In this document: one piece after another, positions 52,091 to 62,665 of the stretch
Layout of the letters: each line of letters begins with the position of its first letter
How positions within the stretch are numbered: position 1 is the first letter of the stretch
NCBI GenBank assembly: GCA_964570285.1
Contig: CAZMXP010000019.1
Coordinates: forward strand, 12,404 to 76,403
From: CAZMXP01 sp964570285
GTDB lineage: Bacteria > Planctomycetota > PLA2
Reading direction: 5' to 3'
DNA length: 64,000 bases
Translations under genes and position numbers: made by a program
The notes under the pieces: generated by a model
Told to the model about the DNA's origin: nothing
The model's input: only the letters and a program-made list of their open reading frames with translations
Database searches by the model: none

Positions 52091-52669
52091 ATGAAGACGA
52101 TGCCCGTTGCCGCGTTGATGACCTTCTTCGTCCTCGCCTTGCAGACACCGGGCCGGACGCAGGATCCCGCGGACGGCAAGGCCGCGCCGCAGGAGGCGAA
52201 ACCGGCCTCGCCGAAGGAGGTCGTCAAGTCTCTGGTCGGCTCGTGGGAGGGCACCTGCCGGACCTGGTTCATGCCGGGCCAGCTCGCCGACGAGTCCAAG
52301 GTGAAGGGGGAGATCCGCCCGATGCTCGACGGGCGCCTCGTCCGCCACACGTACGAGGGGGCGATGCGGGGCAAGCCCCGGCACGGCGAGGAGACCATCG
52401 TCTTCAGTTCGATGGCGAAGCGCTTCCAGGTCTCGTGGGTGGACGAGTTCCACATGAGGGACGGGATCCTCTTCTCCGAGGGGGAGGCGAGCGAAAGGGG
52501 CTTCACCGTGAAGGGGACCTACGGCGCCCCTGGTTCCCCGCCGTGGGGGTGGAAGACCGTCTACGAGGTCATCGACAAGGACCACATCACGATCACCGCC
52601 TACAACATCACGCCGGACGGGCAGGAGGCGAAGGCCGTCGAGACCACGTACAGCCGCGCGAAGCCGTGA
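52091..52669 (+). CDS. Secreted DUF1579-like protein
   Basis: 192 residues from ATG at 52091. Signal peptide (AALMTFFVLALQTPGRTQ). The domain starts LVGSWEGTCRTWFMPGQL and continues GEIRPMLDGRLVRHTYEGAM, GEETIVFSSMAKRFQVSWVDEFHM, then YEVIDKDHITITAYNITPDGQ. DUF1579-type beta-barrels fit this pattern. Function unknown; envelope location expected. Confidence 0.83.
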   Translation: MKTMPVAALMTFFVLALQTPGRTQDPADGKAAPQEAKPASPKEVVKSLVGSWEGTCRTWFMPGQLADESKVKGEIRPMLDGRLVRHTYEGAMRGKPRHGEETIVFSSMAKRFQVSWVDEFHMRDGILFSEGEASERGFTVKGTYGAPGSPPWGWKTVYEVIDKDHITITAYNITPDGQEAKAVETTYSRAKP

Positions 52670-52699
52670 CCGCCGCGGCCGAGCCGCGGGACGTGCAGG

Positions 52700-53245
52700 A
52701 TGGCAGAGGCAGACCGTCGCGCCGGGATACCGCGAGCCGTCAGCATCGGCGGCATGAGCAAGGCGGCACTCCTCGCCGCCCTGCGCGGCCAGGGTGTCCG
52801 GCTCAACGAGGCCGCCGAGGGGCTGTTTCGGGACCGGCGGTTCAAGACTCTCGCGCATGAACGCGTCGTCGAGATCGCGGCTCTCTCCGTAGCCGACCTC
52901 GGCTTCCGCGATGGCGCGACCTACGGGCAGGTGGTCGCGCGCGCGCTCGAGTCGGGGTTGACGGAGTGCCCCCTCGAGCTGGGGCCGCATCTCCGGCTCC
53001 GGCTTCCGGAACAGCCCGAAGGCGACGAGGGCGGCCCCGAGACCCGCGGCCGGGCGCCGCCCGGTTCCATCACCGTCGCCTCCCCGCCGCTCGACGACAG
53101 GGATGAAACGGTGAAGGGGTTCTACCTGCGGCGCGCGATTGGCGTCTCGTGGCTGCGCGGCTACCGGTCGTGGCCCGGCCACCTCTGGGCCCCGGGGGAT
53201 GTGCTCGTCTTCGCGAGGGATCGCGCGGCCCGCAGCGCGCCGTGA
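52700..53245 (+). CDS. Conserved protein of unknown function
   Basis: 181 residues from ATG at 52700; the ATG at 52754, which begins MSKAALLAALRGQGVRLNEA, is the alternative. Further features are FKTLAHERVVEIAALSVADLGFRDGA and ETVKGFYLRRAIGVSWLRGY with SWPGHLWAPGDVLVF near the end. The conserved-looking Trp and Gly residues suggest a real family but it was not named. The GNAT gene follows after 8 bases. Confidence 0.75.
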   Translation: MAEADRRAGIPRAVSIGGMSKAALLAALRGQGVRLNEAAEGLFRDRRFKTLAHERVVEIAALSVADLGFRDGATYGQVVARALESGLTECPLELGPHLRLRLPEQPEGDEGGPETRGRAPPGSITVASPPLDDRDETVKGFYLRRAIGVSWLRGYRSWPGHLWAPGDVLVFARDRAARSAP

Positions 53246-53253
53246 GGGTCACG

Positions 53254-53766
53254 ATGACGAAGGACGTGGTCATCCGCAGCGAGAGGCTCGAGGACATCGG
53301 GGCGATCGGCAGCGTGATCCGGGCGGCCTTCGCCGGCATGCCCTACGCCGAGGGGGACGAGGCGGAACTCGTCGAGACGCTCCGCCGCGAAGGTGCGCTG
53401 ACCGTGTCGCTGATCGCGGAGGTGGGCGGCACCGTGGTCGGGCAGGTCGCGCTTTCTCCCGCGATGGCCGCAGACGGATCGCACGGCTGGTACGCGCTCG
53501 GGCCGCTGGCGGTTCTTCCGGATCATCAGCGAAAGGGCATCGGATCAAGGCTCGTGCTCTCCGGGCTTCGCACGATCACCACGTTGGGGGCCGCAGGCTG
53601 CATCCTGGTCGGCGACCCCGGGTACTACGCCAGGTTCGGATTCGCGTTGTCGCCGGCGCATGCCCCGGCAGGCATGCCCAGGGAGTACTTCATGATCAGG
53701 TTGCTCGGCGCCCGCGAACCCTCGGGCCCGGTCTCCTTTCACCGGGCGTTCGGCGGTTCGGCCTGA
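53254..53766 (+). CDS. GNAT-family N-acetyltransferase
   Basis: 170 residues from ATG at 53254 (GTG at 53242 overlapping the previous stop is possible). Begins VVIRSERLEDIGAIGSVIRAAF; the acetyl-CoA motif is YALGPLAVLPDHQRKGIGSRLVLSGLR with the R/Q-x-x-G-x-G pyrophosphate loop. ILVGDPGYYARFGF is typical of YhbS-like acetyltransferases. Substrate unknown. Confidence 0.92.
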   Translation: MTKDVVIRSERLEDIGAIGSVIRAAFAGMPYAEGDEAELVETLRREGALTVSLIAEVGGTVVGQVALSPAMAADGSHGWYALGPLAVLPDHQRKGIGSRLVLSGLRTITTLGAAGCILVGDPGYYARFGFALSPAHAPAGMPREYFMIRLLGAREPSGPVSFHRAFGGSA

Positions 53767-53830
53767 CCGTCCGCCCGCCTCGGCGCGCCGCGGGCGCGCG
53801 AGTGGCGGATGCGGCAGTCTGGGCTTGGCG

Positions 53831-53917
53831 ATGAATGCCCTCGTGAAGCTGTTCGAGCACAATCGCCGACGTACGCCTGCCGGCCCCCCCGCGCCCCCCC
53901 TCCATCACCACGCGTAG
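53831..53917 (+). pseudogene. Short N-terminal fragment resembling DinB-family proteins, cut by a C-run
   Basis: From ATG at 53831 the frame reads MNALVKLFEHNRRR, close to the usual opening of DinB-family proteins, then Pro/Ala residues over a C7-GCG-C7 run (about 53886-53901) and a stop at 53917. Only 28 codons; probably a remnant or chance. Confidence 0.25.
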
Positions 53918-53933
53918 GTGAGGCGCGTGGTTT

Positions 53934-54250
53934 TCACCGCCACCGTTCCCGGTCGTCCTCGGGCTTTCGCGGTTCGTGCTTCTTCTTGAGCCCCTCGTCG
54001 AAGAGGCGCTTGGCCTCCTCCTCGCGCCTGGACTGGTCTTCCCACAGGTCGGTGAAGTCCTTGCCCTTCTTCTCCTTCAGCGCCTCGCCCCAGGCGTCGT
54101 CCACGTGGCGTTCGAGGCGGACCTCGTGCTTCCGCGTGTCCACGGTGAGGCGCAACTGGTCGCCGGGCTCGACGCCGAGCGCTTCGAGGGCGTCGGGGGG
54201 CAGCTTGACCTCGCCGGTCGTGCCGACATGCAGCTTCCGGTGCTTCTCCG

Positions 54251-54254
<4 letters not shown>
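53934..54254 (-). CDS. AbrB/MazE-like swapped-hairpin protein coupled to acs
   Basis: 106 residues from a GTG that shares GTGA (54251-54254) with the acs stop. The N-terminal half is an AbrB-type fold: KLHVGTTGEVKLPPDALEALG, VEPGDQLRLTVDTRKHEVRL. The C-terminal half is a charged helix (FTDLWEDQSRREEEAKRLFDE) that could be a toxin-binding or oligomerisation arm. No toxin gene follows. It may instead be a transcriptional regulator of acs. Confidence 0.78.
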
Positions 54255-56185
<1,931 letters not shown>

Positions 56186-56222
56186 GACCGGGAGGCCATT
56201 ATGGCGGCTCCGGCGCCGCCGG

Positions 56223-57188
56223 TCACCCCCGCGCCCGCGCCCGCGTCCCGCTTCGGGACACCGCCTCGAGGCACTTGCGCGCCGCCGTCGCGAGCGGGAT
56301 GCGCCGCAGCGCGCGCGCGTCGAACCACGCCCCGGGCCCCTGCGCCTCCCCCTCCCGCACGACGATCTCGAAGTCGCGGCTGAAGATCGAGTGGCTCACG
56401 CGCGCGACCACGCGCCCCGACCTGCCCCGCGGCAGATCCCAGTACCCCCCGGTCCCGCCCCGGCGCAGGAAGATCTCCTTGCCCCGCCGCGCGAGCACGA
56501 CATGGACGCGCGTCTTGTCCAGCCGCAACCGCCGGCGCGGCTGCGGATAGAGCTGCGGGCTCGCGGAGCCGGCGCAGATCGATTGAAGGGGGCAGCGGGG
56601 GCACTGGGGCGCACGCGGCGTGCAGACGAGCGCGCCGAGTTCCATCACCGCCTGGTTGTGGTCGCCCGGCCCCCGCGCTCCCCCGATGAAGGCCTGCGCC
56701 TCCTGTCGCACCCAGACGCCCCTCTCGCGCCTCGCGAACAGCCGGCAGAGCACGCGCTCGACGTTCCCGTCGACGACGGCCACGGCCTCGCCGTACGCGA
56801 TCGACGCGATCGCCGCGGCGGCGTAGGCGCCGACGCCCGGGAGGGCGCGACACCCGGCCGCGTCGCGCGGGAAGCCCTGCCGCGCGAGCCGCTTCGCCGT
56901 CTCGTGCATCAGGCGCGCGCGGCGGTAGTAGCCGAGGCCCGACCAGAGCGCGAGCACGGTGTCGAGGCGCGCGCGCGCGAGGCGCTCCACGTCGGGGAAG
57001 CGCTCGAGGAAGCGTTCGTAGTAGGGGACGACGGCGGCGACCCGCGTCTGCTGCAGCATGATCTCGCTGACCCAGATCGCGTAGGGGTCCTTCGTGCGGC
57101 GCCACGGGAGGTCGCGCCGCGCGCGCCGGTACCAGGCGCGGAGGCGCCTGCGCGCGGCGCCGTGGAAGCGGCTATCCTTTCGTTCCAT
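56223..57188 (-). CDS. mutY: A/G-specific adenine glycosylase
   Basis: 321 residues from ATG at 57188. DLPWRRTKDPYAIWVSEIMLQQTRV contains catalytic Glu42; the helix-hairpin-helix LPGVGAYAAAAIASIAYG is followed by VVDGNVERVL with catalytic Asp140. The Fe-S ligands are Cys189, 196, 199, 205 (C-x6-C-x2-C-x5-C). The C-terminal NUDIX-like domain (about 225-315) checks for 8-oxoguanine. Its start codon and that of moeA overlap on opposite strands at CATG (57186-57189). Confidence 0.95.
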   Translation of the reverse strand: MERKDSRFHGAARRRLRAWYRRARRDLPWRRTKDPYAIWVSEIMLQQTRVAAVVPYYERFLERFPDVERLARARLDTVLALWSGLGYYRRARLMHETAKRLARQGFPRDAAGCRALPGVGAYAAAAIASIAYGEAVAVVDGNVERVLCRLFARRERGVWVRQEAQAFIGGARGPGDHNQAVMELGALVCTPRAPQCPRCPLQSICAGSASPQLYPQPRRRLRLDKTRVHVVLARRGKEIFLRRGGTGGYWDLPRGRSGRVVARVSHSIFSRDFEIVVREGEAQGPGAWFDARALRRIPLATAARKCLEAVSRSGTRARARG

Positions 57189-58437
57189 GCTGCCCGGGGA
57201 CGGATCCTACCGCGACGACGTGCGCGAGCGCGGATTCCGCGGCAGGAGGAGCGTGGCGGAGGTGGTCGCGCTCGTGCGTGCGCGCGTCTCGACGCTCGCC
57301 CGGGAGGCGGTGCCGCTGCTCGAGGCGGGCGACCGCGTGCTCGCGCGGCAGGCGACCGCGCAGGTGGACGTGCCCGCCTTCCGGCGCGCGGCGATGGACG
57401 GCTGGGCGGTCCGGGGCGAGGAGACCTTCGGCGCGACCGCCCTCGATCCGTGCGCGCTGCGCATCGCCGGCGAGAGCTTCCCGGGCCGGCCGGCCGGGGC
57501 GGCGGTGGGGCCGGGCGAGTGCGTGCGCATCATGACCGGCGCGCCGATGCCCGACGGCGCGGACGCGGTCGTGCCCTTCGAGGAGAGCGCGCGCGACGGC
57601 GAGCGCGCGCTCGTGCACGCGCCGGCGACGCCGGGGCGCCACGTCGGGGAGATCGGCGAGGACGTGCGCAAGGGCGACGTCGTGCTTCGCGCGGGCCGGA
57701 GGCTCCGGCCGCAGGACCTCGGCCTGCTGTCGTCGCTGGGCTTCGCGCAGGTCTTCGTCGTGCGGCGCCCGCGCGTGGCGCTCGTGATGACCGGCGACGA
57801 GATCCTCCCGGCGGGGTCGGTGCCCTCGGGGTACGCGATCACCGATGCCAACACGCCGATGCTGCATGCGCTCGTGCGCCGCGACGGCGGGACGCTGGTG
57901 TGCGGCCCGATCGTGCGCGACGACCGCGCGCTCGTGCGCGAGGCGCTGCTCGCGTCGGCGGCGGCGGCCGACTGCGTGCTCGTCAGCGGCGGGTCGAGCG
58001 TCGGCGCCGAGGACCACGCGCCGTCGCTGCTGCGCGAGGAGGGCGAACTGCTCGCCCACGGCGTCGCGATGCGCCCGTCGAGCCCGGCCGGCTTCGGCAT
58101 GCTCTCGGGAAAGCCGGTCTTCCTGCTGCCGGGCAACCCTGTCTCCTGCCTCTGCGCCTACGACTTCTTCGCCGGCATGGCGATCCGGGTGCTCGGCGGC
58201 CGCCACCCCGACTGGCCGCACGTCACGCTGCGCCTGCCGCTCGGCCGCAAGATCGCGAGCGAGATCGGCCGCGTCGACTACGTGCGCGTGCGCGTCGAGG
58301 AGGGCCGGGTCGTCCCGCTCGCGATCCGCGGCGCGTCGATCCTCTCCAGCACGACGCGCGCGCACGGTTTCGTCATCGTGGAGGCGGAGAGGGAGGGGTT
58401 CGGGGAGGGGGAGAGCGTCGACGTGAGGTTGTACTGA
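57187..58437 (+). CDS. moeA: Molybdopterin molybdenumtransferase
   Basis: 416 residues from ATG at 57187. VPAFRRAAMDGWAVRGEE is the typical N-terminal signature. GECVRIMTGAPMPDGADAVV, VALVMTGDEILPAGSVP, ITDANTPMLHALV and VSGGSSVGAEDHAP follow, then FLLPGNPVSCLCAYDFF. It inserts molybdenum into molybdopterin, which the oxidoreductase at 18503 would need. Its last codons (GFGEGESVDVRLY) recur in part near 62.55 kb. Confidence 0.94.
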   Translation: MLPGDGSYRDDVRERGFRGRRSVAEVVALVRARVSTLAREAVPLLEAGDRVLARQATAQVDVPAFRRAAMDGWAVRGEETFGATALDPCALRIAGESFPGRPAGAAVGPGECVRIMTGAPMPDGADAVVPFEESARDGERALVHAPATPGRHVGEIGEDVRKGDVVLRAGRRLRPQDLGLLSSLGFAQVFVVRRPRVALVMTGDEILPAGSVPSGYAITDANTPMLHALVRRDGGTLVCGPIVRDDRALVREALLASAAAADCVLVSGGSSVGAEDHAPSLLREEGELLAHGVAMRPSSPAGFGMLSGKPVFLLPGNPVSCLCAYDFFAGMAIRVLGGRHPDWPHVTLRLPLGRKIASEIGRVDYVRVRVEEGRVVPLAIRGASILSSTTRAHGFVIVEAEREGFGEGESVDVRLY

Positions 58438-58490
58438 GCCTGGCCCGTCCGCCCCGGCCTGCCGCGCGGCAGGGTCGGGGCGCGTTGCGA

Positions 58491-58496
58491 TAGAAT
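58491..58496 (+). promoter_or_regulatory. Candidate -10 box (TAGAAT) for the three-module kinase
   Basis: TAGAAT 16 bases before the ATG at 58513, the third case of this hexamer at 16-18 bases from a start. No clear -35 box. Confidence 0.35.
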
Positions 58497-58512
58497 CCCC
58501 GGCCACTCGGCC

Positions 58513-61500
58513 ATGAGCCAGAAGAAGCAGAACGCACCGGCCGCGGCGGCCGAGCACCGGCTCGTCGTCCTGCTCTTCACGGACCTGGAGGGATCCAGCG
58601 GCCTGAAGACCGCGCTCGGCGACCTCGAGTACGCGACGCGGATCGCGCGCCCCCACAACGCCCTCTTCCGCGCGATCCTCTCCTCGATCGACGGTGCCGC
58701 GGAGAACAACTACACCGGCGACGGCTTCCTCGCGACCTTCCCCCGCGTCAGCGACGCGGTCGAGGCGGCCCTGCGATTCCAGCAGGAGATGCGCACGCAT
58801 CCGTGGGAGACCGATGCTCCCCGGACCCGCATCGGCATCCACGTCGGCGAGATCTCGCTCATCGAGGGGAGCACGCCCGGCGCGCTGCTGATCGCGAGCC
58901 ACGCCGCCGACATGTGCGCGCGCCTGATGAGTCTCGGATCGGGGGGACAGATCCTCCTCACGCGCCATGCGTTCGACGACGCCCGCCAGTACGTGCGCAG
59001 GCACCCCGCCTCCGCGGGCGGAGGGGACGTCCCGCCGCTCTCGTGGCTGAAACACGGCCTCTACCGCTTCAAGGGCAAGGAGGACGACCCGCTCGAGGTC
59101 TTCGAGGTCGGGGCGGTGGGGCACGCGCCGCTGAGGGCGCCTCCCGGATCCGAGAAGGTCCAGCGTGTCGTCCGGCCGGACGAGGAGGAGATGCTCGGCT
59201 GGCGCCCCGCGATCGGGCAGGAGGTGCCGCGGCGCGACGGGTGGATCCTGCAGCGGCCGATCGGCGCGGGGGGGTTCGGCGAGGTCTGGCTCGGGCAGAA
59301 TCGCAAGACCCGCGCGCAGCGCGCGTTCAAGTTCTGCTTCGACGCCGACCGGGTGCGGTCGTTCAGGCGCGAGCTGACGCTCTTCCGACTGCTGCACGAG
59401 GCGCTGGGGGACCGCGCCGACATCGCCAAGCTGCACGAGGTCCAGCTCGACCGGGCACCCTACTTCCTCGAAGGCGAGTTCACGCCGGAGGGCGACCTGT
59501 ACACGTGGAGCCGGGAGCGCGGCGGCATCGGCACCCTGCCGCTGGCGGCGCGGCTCGACCTGTTCGCACGGACGGCGGAGGCCGTCGGGGCGGCGCACAG
59601 CATCGGCGTGCTGCACAAGGACCTGAAGCCCAGCAACATCCTCGTCTATGCCGCGGAGGACGGATCGCCCCGCCCGCGCATCAGCGACTTCGGCATCGGC
59701 ATGTTGGCGGACGCCGCGGCCGTCGCGCAGCTCGGCATCACGCTCGCGGGATTCACCGGGACGCGCCTCGAGGACAACGAGTCGAGCCGCACCGGCACGC
59801 GGCTCTACGCGCCGCCCGAGCTGCTCGCCGGCGGCCGGTTCACGACACAGGGGGACGTCTACGCGCTTGGCGTGCTGCTCTACCAGATCGTCGTCGCCGA
59901 CTTCGACCGGCCGCTCGCCGAAGGGTGGCCTCGCGACATCGCCCAGGCGGTGCCCGACCCGATCGCGCGCGACCTGCTCCAGGCCGACATCGCGAGCATG
60001 GTCGACGGCGACCACGCCCGCCGCCCGGCGAGCGCGGGCGCCGTGGCGGAACGCGTCCGGTCGCTCGACACGAGGCGCGCCGCCGCCGAGGAGGGGCTGC
60101 GGATCGCCACGACGGTGCAGAAACGCCTGCGCGCGCGCCGGAGGACGGCGGTCGCCATGGCGGTGCTCCTCTTCCTCTCGGCGGTGTCGACGGCGTTCCT
60201 CTGGAGGGAGCGGGCGCTGCGGGAGGAGGCCGAGGCCGCCCGCCGGAGTACGCAGGAGGCGCTCGTCGAGGCCGCGTTGTGGCGCGACGCGAAGAGCCGG
60301 GCGCTCGAGGAGGTGCTGCGTCTCGCGGACTCGAAGTCGGTGACCGACCTGCTCCTCGAGATCGACACCCTCTGGCCCGCCCATCCCGACCGTGCGCCGG
60401 CGATGGCGGCGTGGCTTGAGCGGGCGACCCGGGCGCTCTCGAACCGTCCCGGTCACATGGCGGCCTTGGAGGGGGTGCGGGGGCAGGCGTTGCCCTATGC
60501 GGAGTCGGTCCGGCTGCGCGACCATGCGGTGCCCCTCGCACGCCTCGACGCCGCGCGCTCGGAGGCCGCCGCGCCCGGCGCGACCCCGGAACGCATCGCG
60601 GCCCTGGGGAAGGAGATCGCCACGCTCGAGGCGGCGGCGGAGGAGCGCGCGAGCTGGACCTTCGCCTCGCCGGAAGAGGACTGGCGGCATCAGGTGCTCG
60701 CCGACGTGCTGGCGGGGCTCGCCCGGCTCGAACGCGGGCGCGCGGAGGTCGAGCAGCGGCACGAGTTCGCCGGCACGCTCCGCGCGAACTCGATCGACGC
60801 GCACCGGATGGACTGGGACGATGTCGTGGAGGCGATCGCCGCCTCGCCGCAGTATGGCGGGCTGCGGATCGTGCCGCAACTCGGGCTCGTGCCGCTCGGC
60901 GCCGATCCCCGGTCGGGACTCTTCGAGTTCGGGCACGTCGGGTCGGGGGAGATGCCTTCGCGCGACCCGGAGACGAGAGACCTCCTCTTCGCCGACGACT
61001 CGGCGATCGTGCTGGTGCTCCTCCCCGGAGGGAGCTTCCGCATGGGGGCGCAGAGGGCGGATCCGGACGCGCCCAACCACGATCCGGCGGCGGAACCCAA
61101 CGAGCAGCCCACCCACGAGGCCACGCTCGCCGCCTTCCTCCTCGCCAAGCACGAGTGCACGCAGGCGCAGTGGATCCGCATGACGGGCGGCGAGAACCCG
61201 AGCAATTACGGTCCGGGCGCCGAACTCGGGGGGAGGAAGGTGACAAGGCGCAACCCGGTGGAGCAGGTCTCCTGGGAGGTCTGCACGAAGTGGCTGCCCC
61301 GTTGGGGTCTTTCGCTGCCCACCGAGGCGCAGTGGGAGTACGCCTGCCGTGCCGGGACCGGCACCCCGTGGTTCACGGGACGGGAGGTCGCGGCGCTCGG
61401 GAAGTTCGCCAACATCGCCGACCGTTTCGCGATGGCGAACGGCGGCCCGGCGTCCTGGCAGTACACCGACGAGGTGCACGATGGCTACACGCTTCACGCG

Positions 61501-61767
61501 CCGGTGGGCCTTCTCGCGCCTAACGCGTTCGGCCTGCACGACGTCCACGGCAACGTCTTCGAGTGGTGCCGCGACACGTACGCCCTCTATGCTCCCGCCG
61601 CTGCAAGCGATCCGCTGGTGGAGGGCGCTGGGCTTCGCGTCTACCGCGGCGGGAGTTGGGGCACCATCGCCACCTTCGCCCGCGCGAGCACCCGGTTCCG
61701 GAGCCCGCCCGGATACCTCGCCACGATTGTCGGTGTCCGCCCCGCCCGCGCCGTGGACAGGCCGTAG
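58513..61767 (+). CDS. Fusion of class III cyclase-like domain, Ser/Thr kinase and formylglycine-enzyme-like domain
   Basis: 1084 residues. Residues about 14-200 are a class III cyclase homology domain: FTDLEGSS (Asp24) and YTGDGFLATF (Asp70), with Asn66 at the usual adenine-selecting Lys, so cyclase activity is doubtful. Residues 244-510 are a kinase: GAGGFGEVWLG, Lys273, HKD (368-370), DFG (392-394). One transmembrane helix (about 546-565) is followed by a coiled-coil/linker region and a C-terminal FGE-sulfatase/SUMF1-like domain (about 835-1080: VLLPGGSFRMGA, PVEQVSWEVCTKWL, LPTEAQWEYACRAGTGTP, GLHDVHGNVFEWC, RVYRGGSWG). The inside sensor would be coupled to an outer binding domain. Confidence 0.93.
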   Translation: MSQKKQNAPAAAAEHRLVVLLFTDLEGSSGLKTALGDLEYATRIARPHNALFRAILSSIDGAAENNYTGDGFLATFPRVSDAVEAALRFQQEMRTHPWETDAPRTRIGIHVGEISLIEGSTPGALLIASHAADMCARLMSLGSGGQILLTRHAFDDARQYVRRHPASAGGGDVPPLSWLKHGLYRFKGKEDDPLEVFEVGAVGHAPLRAPPGSEKVQRVVRPDEEEMLGWRPAIGQEVPRRDGWILQRPIGAGGFGEVWLGQNRKTRAQRAFKFCFDADRVRSFRRELTLFRLLHEALGDRADIAKLHEVQLDRAPYFLEGEFTPEGDLYTWSRERGGIGTLPLAARLDLFARTAEAVGAAHSIGVLHKDLKPSNILVYAAEDGSPRPRISDFGIGMLADAAAVAQLGITLAGFTGTRLEDNESSRTGTRLYAPPELLAGGRFTTQGDVYALGVLLYQIVVADFDRPLAEGWPRDIAQAVPDPIARDLLQADIASMVDGDHARRPASAGAVAERVRSLDTRRAAAEEGLRIATTVQKRLRARRRTAVAMAVLLFLSAVSTAFLWRERALREEAEAARRSTQEALVEAALWRDAKSRALEEVLRLADSKSVTDLLLEIDTLWPAHPDRAPAMAAWLERATRALSNRPGHMAALEGVRGQALPYAESVRLRDHAVPLARLDAARSEAAAPGATPERIAALGKEIATLEAAAEERASWTFASPEEDWRHQVLADVLAGLARLERGRAEVEQRHEFAGTLRANSIDAHRMDWDDVVEAIAASPQYGGLRIVPQLGLVPLGADPRSGLFEFGHVGSGEMPSRDPETRDLLFADDSAIVLVLLPGGSFRMGAQRADPDAPNHDPAAEPNEQPTHEATLAAFLLAKHECTQAQWIRMTGGENPSNYGPGAELGGRKVTRRNPVEQVSWEVCTKWLPRWGLSLPTEAQWEYACRAGTGTPWFTGREVAALGKFANIADRFAMANGGPASWQYTDEVHDGYTLHAPVGLLAPNAFGLHDVHGNVFEWCRDTYALYAPAAASDPLVEGAGLRVYRGGSWGTIATFARASTRFRSPPGYLATIVGVRPARAVDRP

Positions 61768-61988
61768 AGGGAGGACGCGCGGGGGCGCGCCGGCCCCCGG
61801 CCCCCCGGCCCCCCGGCCCCCCCGCGCATGCGCGCAAACAGCGAGACGACTCCTCCCCGGGGAACGGGCTCTTCGGATCGGCGGCACGCGCCGGCTCCTC
61901 GGCGGCGACGGCAGCGGCCAACGCGAGGAGGGCGAGGCAACGGTGCAGCATCCTTCGAGCATGCCCCACGCGCCGGGCGCGGCGGCGC
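61768..61988. other. Intergenic stretch with G/C-run and a truncated signal-peptide frame
   Basis: A C-rich run (about 61797-61826) lies just after the kinase stop. On the minus strand ATG at 61951 reads LHRCLALLALAAAVAAEEPA then DPKSPFPGEESS, a plausible signal peptide, and then enters the G-run. This may be the start of a secreted protein truncated by the repeat, or chance. Confidence 0.3.
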
Positions 61989-62492
61989 CTAGAGCCACTG
62001 CGCCCGCGCGAGCACGTCGCGAGCGATCGTCGCGACGTCGCGCTCGGCGTCCACGGGCTCACCCAACGTCGCACCGGCGATCTCACTGCTCCGCCGTACG
62101 TGCCACGCGAGGGCGGATCCCGTCTCGCGGCGCTGCAACCGCCCGAGGATGGTCCCGGGGCCGGCCACGAGCCGGAAGATGCGGATGCGGGCGCCGGGAA
62201 TGGCCCGCTCCACGATGCTCCGCTGCTCCTCGTTCTCGACGACGCGCCCGAGCACGAGCCGGGTGTGACCGGTCCCGGCGTACACGCGCCAGATCGCCCG
62301 CAGCGCCGCCTCGGCAACGGCGTATCCGTGCGGGTCGCCGTCGGGCTTGGGGTGGAAGTAGGCGAGTTCGGCATCCACCATCGCGGCGGCGACGCCCTCC
62401 CGTTCGAGGATCTCCATGCACTCGAAGGCCACGGCGGACTTGCCGACGCCGCAGGGGCCCGTGATCACCAGCACGTCGGTCATCGTTGGCAA
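61989..62492 (-). CDS. P-loop NTPase, small-molecule-kinase-like
   Basis: 167 residues from ATG at 62492 (or 62483). DVLVITGPCGVGKSAVAFEC is a Walker A, and VDAELAYFHPKP may hold the second Asp. RVVENEEQRSIVERAIPGAR and FRLVAGPGTILGRLQRRETG are typical of the adenylate-kinase/shikimate-kinase-like group. No lid motif was recognised and the substrate is unknown. Confidence 0.8.
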   Translation of the reverse strand: MPTMTDVLVITGPCGVGKSAVAFECMEILEREGVAAAMVDAELAYFHPKPDGDPHGYAVAEAALRAIWRVYAGTGHTRLVLGRVVENEEQRSIVERAIPGARIRIFRLVAGPGTILGRLQRRETGSALAWHVRRSSEIAGATLGEPVDAERDVATIARDVLARAQWL

Positions 62493-62665
62493 ACGCTAGC
62501 CCGCGTTGCAGAGCGAAGTCAACACATCCGGCCTGCGGTCCTCGTGAAGGGGTGGGGCTCGGGGAGGGGGAGACGCTGGACGTGAGGCGCCACCAGGGGC
62601 GGGCCGGGGCTGCCCGGGAACCAGCGCCCGAACCCCGTGGTACAGTGCGCGCGAGGTAGCGGTAG
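62493..62665. other. Region upstream of the integron integrase with a moeA-like 3' fragment
   Basis: Positions 62554-62587 resemble the end of moeA (58395-58428) with about 5 differences in 34 bases, and read in one frame as GLGEGETLDVR versus GFGEGESVDVR in moeA. No complete gene. TACAGT near 62641 may be the integrase -10 box. Confidence 0.4.

Noticed and set aside
57172..61998. Very long minus-strand frame opposite moeA and the three-module kinase
   Set aside because: Shadow frame: repetitive Arg/Ala/His composition without motifs, while the plus strand encodes moeA and intact kinase motifs.
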